A stretch of DNA of 64,000 nt from Mesodorylaimus sp. YZB2_4 (lineage: Eukaryota > Nematoda > Enoplea > Dorylaimida > Dorylaimidae). The number at the start of each line of letters is the position of its first letter. The first letter of the stretch is position 1. The stretch lies in contig JASANH010000183.1 in NCBI GenBank assembly GCA_030248295.1, positions 248,001-312,000 of the forward strand. The letters run 5' to 3'. The notes under the pieces were generated by a model. It saw nothing but the letters and a program-made list of their open reading frames with translations, did no database searches and was not told the origin of the DNA. Position numbers and translations under genes: made by a program. Of this stretch, positions 47,409 through 58,056 are shown one piece after another.

Positions 47409-47965
47409 CCAAGCCTGGTAGAAAGGCTTATTCCTGCAGAGTAGTGATCCCCTGATTCCGACAAAGCCTTCAGGCGTGTTTGCCGCGCCTCCCAAGGGTG
47501 CCTGCAACTGTTTTGTGCGATGATACACGTCTGGCTGCTGGTCGAATGCACCCGATCCTAGATGCCTACGCTGGCGAGCAGCTCCACTTTCGGTAGGGTA
47601 GTAAAGACCAAAGTTACACCAGGGGATCGTTGACGAGCACGACAATGCACGACAATGTTCTCACAGTCCTAGATTGTACCCACAGACCAACCAAGTACCC
47701 AACCTTTGGACTTCCAGTATGATCAATGGAAAACGACGACCGCAGAGGCCCCTTGAGAATACTGATCGAAGTACCTGGCGCGCCTGGCACGCCCCGCAGT
47801 TCTGCCGATGGGGTGGATTACATGGAGGGATGGCTTCCCCCGAAGGGAGAGCGCTAATCTCACCCAGCGGACTGTTCCTATGCTGCCCTGGCTCCTACCT
47901 ACAGCCACCTGCCCAGCCACACCCCAAAAATTCTAGGCCACCTCGAGCGACAAAATTCGCAATAC
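47409..47965 (+). repeat. Intron-2 repeat, copy in unit B
   Basis: Nearly identical to 32200-32755 because it was duplicated with the unit, and divergently similar to the reverse complement of 61853-62487. No coding content was recognised. Confidence 0.6.
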
Positions 47966-50900
47966 GTCCAAACTCCCATCCGCATTTTGGGTCCGAGTCA
48001 ATCTCCAATAAGCACTTATTAGGGAAGTTGCGTGTTTTTTCTTTAGAGCTCACCTAAAATTACCAATTTTACAAAATCTACGGCATCTGGACGACGAAAA
48101 TGCAAAGGGAAAGGTAAGAACACTGTGTAAGTGGTCTCTGGGTGGACATATTTCAAATGCAGGTAATTTCAATTTTATTTTGTCCAACCACTGCATTTTG
48201 GCTCCAGCATGACATACTCGCAGTACCGCTGGCAAATCGATGCGAGATTTTTTGTGTTCAGGCGGTCGACGATGCGATGATCCAAGTGATTTTGAATCGC
48301 CAGCAACTTGCAAGCCTTGTATGTATCACAGTAGTCCTTAATGGACCGGGTGTTGTACGGCTTCCATGGTTTCAAGAACAGTGCCTAAATCAATGTAGCT
48401 TGGGACGAGGACTTGATGCACAAAAGCTAATCAATGAAACTAAAAGTGCTAGGCAAATAAGCTGATTAGGCACAGATTCTGAATGATTTAGATTTTCTCT
48501 TCTTTCATTCAAACCAGGTATTTTCCTGTCAGTCGCGCTTTTTGCGTTAACCCTCACCTTAGAAATGAGTGTTCGTAATTTTAGTCGTGCCTCAGCTAAG
48601 GAACGTGATTGCAGGGGGGGGGGGGGGCCGCAAACCAAAACGATTTTACTTGGGTGCTTCCGGAAATTCAAATTTCCCATGCCTCTTTTCAATCTAGCAC
48701 GAAATCTCTGCGCTTATAGACCCGAATAATTTCCAGCTTCACTGCCTCGATTGCATGAACCAACCAAATACCGAATCATCCATCGAACATCGACGAGATT
48801 GCGAAATGACCGAATTACAATGCCGATGCGACTCGAGAGCGTGTGCCGCCAACAAACCAACAGTTTCGCTCACTTTCTGCAACATAAGCGATATCCCTAA
48901 TAAAAATGACCTGAGTCAGGAGACCGAATATTGCACTAGAACTGGAAAGTGGTGCAAATATGTGCAAATATTGTACCCTGCCAAAGGCAATACCTACCTG
49001 CTCTTCTACAACGGGCAACTGTATCCAGGTCGTATTCGAAATGCATCAGCCAATTCCAGTTTTTTAATCGAAACTAAGACGAGTCCAGGGGACTTTTGCA
49101 GATCCAAATCTGAAACGGGTTATGTTTTGAAGCCGAGTTTTAAAAGTAAGTAAGTCTGATCCACTCACCCCACCCCCTTTGCAGTGAAGTCAGACAAGTT
49201 TTTTTTAGAGGCTCGCTATTGCAGCCCTCAAGCCTCTGCCAGTGGTGAGTGCAATCTATTCCCAAAAATCATTCCAATAAGGAGTCAGTGTTTTGCTTTA
49301 ATCAGCCACCAATCTTTGATAATACAGTGATGTTTCCTCAAAAATGCAGAAAACGTTGATTTGAGAGTGATTTGTACCAATTGCAATGGTCTACTACATG
49401 ATTTAGTCGAAACGACATTCACAACAAAATGTAGCATGTTCAAGCTCAGTTGCGAGGGAGTGGGTAACGCGTGTATAGACACCATAAAAAAATACTTTTC
49501 CATTTGCAATGCCACTGAAAATGATGACTCGAATTGGAAAACGTTTTGCAAATCCAAGAATTGTCAATGGGTTCAAATAAAAACAGTGGACAACAGTTGG
49601 CACCTGATGTACTATGACAGAGCAATTCATCCGGGACTGCCACGAAATTTGGCAATCAAAATGGAACAACCTGTGACTGAAAAAATATCCGTCCACGAAT
49701 TTTGCGGAACACAGAAAGATAGTAAGAGAAATTTTTGAATTTTCAAAAGCAAGCAAAGGTTTTTTTAGGAAAACTCGTGACAAAACTGGCTTGCACATAT
49801 TGCGACGATGGTCGTGGTACGAATACCATTCGTGAATTTCAACCTGACCTTCCCGTCACTTGTCTCATGGTCACTCTGATATGCGCTTGCGCCAAGCCAC
49901 CTTGTGCGAAGGGAGTTCGTGTATTCATTCCAGTTTGCGACATAAATTATTATTACGGCTCAAATGCCTCTGAGGTCTATTATAGATGGGGGCTGGCGTG
50001 CCTGCGAAAAGGATGCAATACGCCCCAGGTCTATAAGGACGTTGATAATCGATATTTGATCATGGAAGGTAACATCGGCTACGTTAAAATGGGAGGCGTC
50101 CGGACTGGGTCTGACGAGCGGAAGTATACGCCGGACTTGAATTTTGACGTCATTATGAGGCAAAAGGAAGCAAAGATTTGTCAATTTGTGGGTCAGAATT
50201 ATACCCTAGTCAGTAAGTTTCCTCGCACACGACAACGCTTACTTGATCAGTCGACCAGTCTGTCATATTTCAGGGGGGTCGCAAATGAATGAAGAGGAAA
50301 CTGGCCCAGGTTTGCGTTTGAGCACGAGTTTTTCCAACAATCAGCTGTGGCTTTCAAGGTTTTTAATGTCCTTTTACTGTAGGTTCGTCATGCAAACGTC
50401 CGCCCGCCTCCAGCGAATCTTCAACGCAATACCCACTACAGAATTTCCTTCGTCCTTTTATCGCGCTATCTCTGGCTGATAACCGACAACTACCAGTCGT
50501 TTGCTCCAATTGCCACGGCAACCTAACTCATGTGATACTACTGCAAAAGTCAGCCTGGTGCACGGTCACTGGACTCGAATGTCACTGCGTCAGTTCAGCA
50601 AAGAAGCATTTGACAGTCTGCGATGTGGAATATTTGACCGTAGTGACCACCAATCACCACATGATATTCGAGATGGAAGAATGGCATCGCGGATGTCTGG
50701 AAAGGGGCTGCACATTTTTCCAGATTAAAAATTACAATACCGAATTGTTTTTGATTTATCACAACAAATTGTTATATCCGGGGGTGGTTAAAAATGGTTC
50801 AGCCCGATTGATGTTTCCTGTCACGTCACCGATGACCATGGACACTTACTGCAGAGGACTGGAAATGGAAGAAATGCTAGCGGGTAACCAAAGTAAGTGA

Positions 50901-53778
50901 ATGTCTCAAAATGCTTAACCCATAAACTTGACGTTATACATAGCGTACATAACACAGCAGGAAGCCTAACAGTTATTACACAGGAGAAAACGTTTTAGGC
51001 GCCCCGACTGCTGATCAAATGAATCCTGTCAGTAAGTAGCAGTTAGCTTCTTCTATAGCATAATATTTCCCACTAAAACATAATTTTAGCTGATAATGGA
51101 ACAACTGCCGAAAATATAGGACCCAGTAAGTACTGCATTACATTACACGTGCAATAAGCAATTTCCAAGGACCGTCATCTGGGGCTATTTCGGACCAGTG
51201 AGGCAATTTCGGATAATAGTTGCGTGTAGTCTCCGATAGAACCTACTGTACACAGAGAGCGTCACCGCTGAGCTTAGTCGTTTTATATACCCTACCATTT
51301 TGTAGCTAAAAGTCTATTCTATTAAACCCGAGCGCTGTGCGCCGCCTAAAAAGCAGGTACAGTAAGAAAACACAATTATTCTCAACCTATAAAAATTTCA
51401 GGGGATTTTCTGGTCGCGAGCTTTTTCTCGCGTTTGGGCTACGGATGAATGTGCTGAATGAAATTAGGTTTTTGACAGGTTTTCCTCCTAAGTTGCTTGG
51501 CTTCCTTGTCTTTTTGGCCTACCTTCTCCAGAGAACCCTATGTCAATAATTTGAGAAGCAAACTTTTTATTTCCCAAGGGGGGCCCCTTTGCAATCAAGA
51601 ATTTTCACTTTCGTAATTAGGAGGTGAAGGTCAACACAAAAGGTGAAGGTGCTTTTTTCTACAAAGTGCGAGTGCTGAATTTAATTATTACACTGTTTTT
51701 TAATATCCCGGCATCAATTCACGAGAGTGCACTTCGTATAGCATAGGTCATCCGAAAAAGCCCCATCCTTGGGTAATTTCGGACGCTACCAGTTTTTTAC
51801 AAAAAACTTCTTCTTGGTGCAGTCTAAGAGATTTTTCACGCAATATTTCGATTCTTCAACATCTTGGCATTCTACCGATACATTAGATAACAGGTTTAAT
51901 GGAATTTTTTGTAATATATTTAGTAGCAATTCCAACGCAGTAGGGAGAAAAAGTCCGAAAGAGGCCCGGATGACGGGACCGCATATGCTGTAATTTTCGC
52001 ACAAACTGCAATCTGTTTCGCTGTTGCGCTTGGATTTTTGCAGCGGCCGCGCACTAAAAAGCTGGGAAGACTTGGAAGAGCTAAGCTATACTACTACTGA
52101 CTTGCACCTGAGAAACTTTTTCTAAATTCGCTTTTTGAGTGCGAGAATATGTACAGTAGGGGGCACTACGTGTCTTGTGCATGGAAGATATTAATAATAA
52201 ATAAAACTGGGTTTGAAATCTGGCATTTCCTAAGTATTTGTTTGAAGCAGACTCCTCTGCATTGTAGTTATTTATTGTTCCCTCTGGTACAAGAAGTTAC
52301 ATACATACCTTACACCAGCCTGCGGACTGAGGCTACAGGGTCAGCTTCTTGTCCCATGCTTACGCCACAAATACATGTGTATGTCAAGACCACAAATACT
52401 GTACATCTCTGTTAACCTAATTAGGGAGCGCAATTACTGGACACTGTAATTTTCAAAATGCTGTAAATAGGCAGAAATCACTGATGGGTTAGGCAGGGGT
52501 ATCTCAAAAACTAGTTGTTCCATGATCGAAGTTAGTGCTAATCCTGGTGAAGCGCTGCGTAACACGTGTAATATAAAATTTTGTGACTTAGGTACCGCAG
52601 ACTTCACCATGGCATTTTGCACTTTCTGCAATAACGACTCATTTTCTGTCAACTATACTAATCCATTTCAAACATTACCATGCATTATTCGACAGCTTTT
52701 CTGCAATTGTGTTGGTAAAAAGTCGTGCATCTGGCAGTTTCCAGTTTGCGATTTGACAAGCGAGAAGGCAAAGGATGTTCGCGACTGGCTTGGTCTGTGT
52801 TATCCGCATTGCAAGTATGCTCAAGTGATAAAAGGTAATGACTTACACGTGATCTATTTCGATGGTCTAATGCATCCTGGTCGAGTGCACGCGGCTGGAC
52901 TGGATTTTGAAATAACAGCGGCGACAAATCGAGAGGAATTTTGCCTAAATCAAGACACGTTTAAAGTCACCAGTCCTCCTTATGAAGGTATCTAATCGGC
53001 TTCAACAAGCTGGTTTATCTTTTATCCTGAGTTTTGAAATTTTTAAGACACGATCAGAACAGAACTAATTTGCTCTAATTGCGATGGCGACCCATGGAAA
53101 ACAAAAGGGCTGTCAAACAACAATATCGTGATCCAGTGCAAAGTTGTGAATCTTTTGTGCCGATGCGAATCTTGTTTTCATTTCGCTAGAAAGTTACAGC
53201 CGCTATGTATCCCAGCTTGCAGCATTAGCAATTTCAGCGAGTCGACCTACAATGAATGGAGACAGATGTGCCGAAGCATGAACTGCGAAAATCCACAAAT
53301 CAATCACAACCTAGACACATATTTACTAGCATGGAATCAACCATTTCAAATCTTACCAGGCTTAGTGCGGGTTCGTTTATACGATCTACAATACAGGCTT
53401 GATAGAGCAAAGAGCCACCAGAATTTATGCGACGACTTGCGTCTCGAGCATCATCGACTTGGGAATTATCCTTCCAATCCACCAGCGAAAGAAGGTAGGT
53501 GGGAAAAGAATTCTAATAGGCATAAGGCCACCACTTTTGCAACTGCGAGCGCATCAGAGATTGCTAGGCTACCTTTTGCCAGAGATTGCTAGGCTACCTA
53601 GCAAAAAATTACCTTCAAGCGAAAGACTCACAAAAACGAAGAGGGGGACACGGACCGAGGGTCACTGGGTAAATAATTTTAAATTGTAAAACTATTAGTT
53701 TGCCAGTTTGTGAGTCATCACCATGTACTATTTCGGTTTTCTAAAAAGCATCAGAGTAGCATCAGCTTGGCGCGTTTC

Positions 53779-55097
53779 CAGGTCCGACAATGGGTTCACA
53801 GTTCGACCCAAACCCAACCCAAAAATTTTGAAGTCAAACCCAACCCAAACCCGTTTTTTAAAAGTCAAACGCAACCCATTCGCAAGTGAACCCAAATGCA
53901 ACCCATAGAAACCCAAATTTTTTAAAAACTCGACTTATACCCAAAAACACTTTTATTCAGTGAAGTATGTATATTATCAGTGTGACGCACATTTTTCCAT
54001 CATCATCAGCATCATGTGCCATCATTCTTCACTGAGCCTCCGGAGGGAAAGCAATGTTGCATGGCGGCTTTATTCGAATGTCTTCCTTCAGAGAGAAGTT
54101 GTGAGGATAGTGGATGAATCTCCCCCGGCCTCCCCAGGGCACCAGGTAGCACATAACTCTGAAAGTTGAACTTACGATGAATACATTTTTACGCAGTTGA
54201 TTGCGTCGTGCCCGCTCGCATCTTCATCTACAGTACTTTCAAAAAGATTTCCAGGGATACCGGAAGCAACTTATCTAGCATGAGCAAATCTGACTGCACC
54301 TCCACATTCGATTTTTGACCTCCTTCAAAAACAACCAAAGACCTTAGAAGTGTCCTGCACTCGACTGTACGTATCACAACGACCGTTTCCTTTTTGAGCA
54401 ACAAGTTTAAATAACATGACCCCACCTCCAGCTGGCCCCAGCTGAGGGAACATGTCCATCGGGCATTCAAATTTTACAATCCTTGTTCCTCAAACAGGGA
54501 GATGCTGGTCTTCCGCCATCATATTCACCCGACAATAGAGCTCACCACGGTGTCTAACGTTAGTTCACTCGCGTACGTAGGGTTTCAGGCTCGTACGGGG
54601 CCAACAAAAAAATTGCATAAATATGCTATAATTTAGAGCTCAAGGATGAGCACCGAAGGCACAATCCGAGGACGCGAAGGGCCCCAGAAGAGAATTTAGA
54701 CCCGACTGACCTATTCTCTGACTTTTAGTTGACAAGAGATCAGATCAGCTCGATATCATCTGCTGACAGATGATTTCTCAGTCCTGTCACAATGGGACTG
54801 GCATGTCTAATAGGACTAGCTGGGGGCACTGGGTAAGTTTTTTGAAGCACCAGGGTCTGTCGATTCGAAACCAACGGGAATAATAACTATCGCAGTGGCT
54901 TCAATACGCTGTTGGGTCATCCACATGGTCATTCTGACCAAAGTGGAAAAGTGGTTTTTGTGTTGGGCTCGTAAAAAGGTCAACCTCCACAACCCAAAAC
55001 CACCCTGTCTGCAAGCCCGACCCAACCCAACCCAAAAACCCAAAAAAATGGGTTAGTTTTGGGTTGGGTTGGGGTTTTGGACCCAATGTCGGACCTG
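53779..55097. mobile_element. 1.3-kb TIR element with AACCC-rich subterminal repeats
   Basis: The inverted ends are CAGGTCCGACAATGGGTTC (left) and, reverse-complemented, CAGGTCCGACATTGGGTCC (right). Inside each end lie many AACCC/GGGTT words in opposite orientation. The site corresponds to an uninterrupted stretch in unit A near 37840, so this is an insertion. Flanks GCGTTTC and GCGTCTG are only partly alike, so the target duplication is uncertain. No transposase frame is visible; a hAT-type MITE is a reasonable guess. Confidence 0.7.
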
Positions 55098-55193
55098 GCG
55101 TCTGCGAAAAGATGCAGCGCGTAATCGAATGTATGTAGTTTAGGGTAGGTGCTGTGTTGTAGCTTCGCAAAAGAATAAACGCCGCTAATACAG

Positions 55194-55338
55194 TAAAGCT
55201 AGAAGTATAGTTCGATGCGATGCGTCAAATAAGCTTGCGATGCGACACTTTTGGGTCAACTGACAATGTAAAAAGGTGCCTAAAACGTCGCATCGCACGC
55301 TTATTTGACGCATCGCATCGAACTATACTTTGGGCTTA
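55194..55338. mobile_element. GATGCGATGCG foldback MITE, copy 2
   Basis: Full-length relative of the element at 20485-20627, with the same arms (AAGTATAGTTCGATGCGATG and complement) and a spacer in the opposite orientation (TGACAATGTAAAAAGGTGCC). It lies in the 3' introns of the unit B gene and is absent from unit A. Confidence 0.8.
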
Positions 55339-56769
55339 AAGCGTTGAAATCGTCAAAGTAACAACTTCGAGCCAGGCCAAAATTTATGTGCATAACAATT
55401 TCAGGCGATATTTGTGGCGTGTTCGACTGGTTCTCAGGTACGTATGTACAGTATGAGCAGCAAAGGTAATCCTGTCAGTTTACTGATTCAAAGTTTTTGA
55501 AACAGCGCATCGTGTTATTAATTTAAATTTTCGATTCCCAATATCTTTAGAGAAAAACCATTGTACAGTATACGCTGATGTATACTAAATACCTTGATTC
55601 ACGCTTTTGCTTTATTTTGTAATCAGCATACTGTGCTCATACACTTAGATCCCAGCGAATCATTACAAAGGCCTAGGCACAGGGTTTTACTGTTACTGTT
55701 TATTCCTCACCCTTTATAGCGCACTAGCTAGCCAGAAACAGTGGCGAAACGGGGGCATATCATTTCGGTGTCCATTCCTGAGATCAGCACCAGGTAATCT
55801 GGTTTTGTAAAAACTACCAAATAACCGTATAAAAGACAGTAAAAACCCTGCCAATTTTTCTAAAGTTCTGTTTTTCTTCATAATAAAAGTAATAGGAGGC
55901 TCCATGCAAATTTTCGTTTGGCGCGCGTCACTTATGATGAATATAAAACACTAAGGGACCTACGTATAGATAAGGAAGGCTCATACGTGAAGCAGAGTTT
56001 CAACGGGCGCTGCACCGACCCATGGCTAATGACTTAGGGGGTCTGTATGTGAGGAGGCTAACAAGTGTAGAAATACGGTACCTATCAAATTTTCAATGAG
56101 CATGACACACTTGGTCAATTATTTGCCAATACTGATCGATGTGCTTTTGTGCAGGAAGTCGCGAAATAAGATCTTCGTATGTGGCCTGCACAAAGAATCC
56201 TGATTTTTTGTTCCCAGTTCGTGGGACACTGCCGCCTGGTGTGGCTGGGACTAATCCGATAGAAGTAATGCGTAGATACTCCAAGTACCCGGCCTACAGG
56301 TATTTATGCAATCCACCAAGCAACATTAAACGGGAATGTGACTCGAAATATTATCGCATCAGTGGCTATTGGCTGGAGAAGAAGCATAGCCGATACACTT
56401 TCGCTGTGACATTCCAAGAGTATGATCGAGCGCTGACGTTCTGTCAGGCTTTACCGGGCAACTATCTGTATGCCCAGCCAGTCAGTAGTAGTCTCGATAG
56501 ACTGTGGTACTTGTTCGAGCTTGTCGGAAGCTCGACTGAGATGCCTGGATTTCGTACCCATTTTAGCGCAGGCTTTTCGGAACCATCGTATCCATCACTG
56601 CGAGTTTAATCTTTACTATAAACTGAAGAAACTGTAACTTCAAAAAACGTTTGAACGAGATCTACTTTCTGTCACCGAATCATATAAATGACATAATTTA
56701 TGTTGTATATGTCCGTCTATTATATGTCCAACTCCTTGGTGAAACAGGGAAGGAAATTCACGTTTTTGA

Positions 56770-57240
56770 TTAATGGACAGCATTACATTTTAAATCGAAA
56801 ATAAAAATAAAGTGGCTGAGAAAAATAAACATGGGATCTAATGATGACTTAATTCCTTTGAGCTCAGAATATCCAACTCGCAAACCCTTGCAAGATACGA
56901 TTCTCTGAGTTTTGAGTGGCGTTGAAAAAATGTACCGTACGGCGGTACGGTACGGCCGATACGGTGGTACGGTCGACCCTTGTCTGTAACTGATAAGTAG
57001 CAACTTGCAAAATTGTCGTATTTTTGACCTGTTTGACCCGATATTTTAAAAAGTAACCCTCCCCGACCCGATCAGGTGTCTAATTAGGTTACAAAAGTGC
57101 GATTAGAGAAGCGGCCGCTTGCGTCCATTGATCCAATACTTTATCCATTTGATGCTGTTTTTAAATATTGGACTGATTATCCTATGCTAGGCTTCACTGT
57201 ACTAAAAACTTACCCTGCCATCAACTCACTAACCAACCAA
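56770..57240. other. Intergenic stretch with GTACGG-rich palindromic words
   Basis: Around 56930-56985 GTACCGTACGG, GGTACGGTACGG and GGTACGGTCGACCC words form short overlapping palindromes, followed by GACCTGTTTGACCCGA and CCCCGACCCGATCAGG near 57030-57075. This looks like the decayed end of a transposon whose other end I could not find. No gene is visible. Confidence 0.4.
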
Positions 57241-57309
57241 TTTTCGACCGTAGATCATAGCTTTTGATTGAAGATCGATAATCTGATCTTTTTAATTGAT
57301 TGAATTTTA

Positions 57310-57610
57310 TTGCACGAGATCGTAAGCCAAAGTGGCCACTTGAATCGGTTGCGATGGTAGCAAGATGGACGACATTTCTCATAGTACCATATCCAGCGGC
57401 CATCACCATTCGAACCCGAAATCGATCAAGGGCGGATTATCCAATTCCAATTGTATTCGTAGTCAATTAATGAAAAGATTGAAGGATAAATTTCAAATTC
57501 CTCCCTCTAAATCAGAGTCGGCTGGTTCCACTGTGATTCGTGTGGGCACTCTGTCCAGTTGCGCCAGTAGCGCAGTCAGAAGTGAGGGAACAAAAATTGG
57601 GGCATACTAA
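57310..57610 (+). pseudogene. Truncated copy of the start of the two-pass membrane-protein gene
   Basis: Read on the plus strand, this matches the 5' end of the minus-strand gene at 21020-24256. Shared protein blocks are ISHS, TISSGH, HPKSI (here NPKSI), GGLSNSNC, LMKRLKDKFQ and the block TVIRVGTLSSCASS. Similarity also reaches the 5' UTR (ATCGTAAGCCA against ATTGTAAGCCA). The ancestral ATGGCC is now GTGGCC and the frame shifts just after, though a downstream ATG at 57365 gives an 81-codon frame. Similarity stops after SAVRSE, about residue 96, well before the membrane segments. It is a partial duplicate, inverted relative to its source and 33 kb away. Confidence 0.75.
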
Positions 57611-58056
57611 TCTCATTTATCAATAAAAGTATTCTCGAAAGGTTTCTATTCGTTTTGAAAAAGCTCCTGCTTGCCTCGATTATACTACTTATTGTTAGGA
57701 CCTACTGCCACTTATTATCTACTTAGGATTTTCCCCTTTTGCTATCACAAACAGAAGTAGGATACATATTATTATGGACAAGTTTGGAGGCTGACAATGG
57801 CACTTTCAGAGGATGCACTGGACTTGTTTGAAATGCTGTGAATCCCTCAGCTGTCTCAACCTCGGGGCCCTGGGCAGTAACAAGTGAGTGTACAGTATAG
57901 CTCTGTTGGTACGGCCAACAATTGACCTTCTGCTGGACCTATGCAAGCTGTTTTTTACGTCCCTTTTTGCCCATCGAGACCCACATTCTTGCCAATAAAA
58001 TATTCACCCACATCATCATCAGATTATAACAGCTCATCAATCTTATTGTTTGTCAT

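Larger units (their letters stand above)
44090..56609 (+). pseudogene. Second copy of the modular cysteine-rich gene, broken in domain 1
   Basis: Counterparts of unit A exons: 44090-44159, 44261-44518 plus 46399-47210 (exon 2, split), 48047-48113, 48720-49145, 49209-49244, 49350-49721, 49769-50212, 50274-50309, 50383-50892, 50999-51031, 51090-51125, 52592-52987, 53048-53494, 55405-55437, 56155-56609. The signal peptide is intact, but a 1.88-kb insertion in domain 1 brings a stop a few codons after the break. Exon 14 has lost its GT donor (GTAACT to GTCACT) and exon 16 has a GC donor. Domains 2-7 and the C-terminal module remain open with intact splice sites. Either this is a young pseudogene, or the insertion is spliced out or bypassed by a downstream start. 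The last exon reads NPDFLFPVRG where unit A reads NREFPVRG. Confidence 0.65.
41776..56708 (+). repeat. Direct duplication, unit B (about 14.9 kb)
   Basis: This copy of 29688-39757 is enlarged by insertions at 42495-43670, 44519-46398 and 53779-55097, by extra sequence at about 51160-52100, and by a GATGCGATGCG MITE at 55194-55338. Exons 3-9 and their introns are almost identical to unit A, whereas exons 12-13 and the 3' introns differ clearly. Confidence 0.9.
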
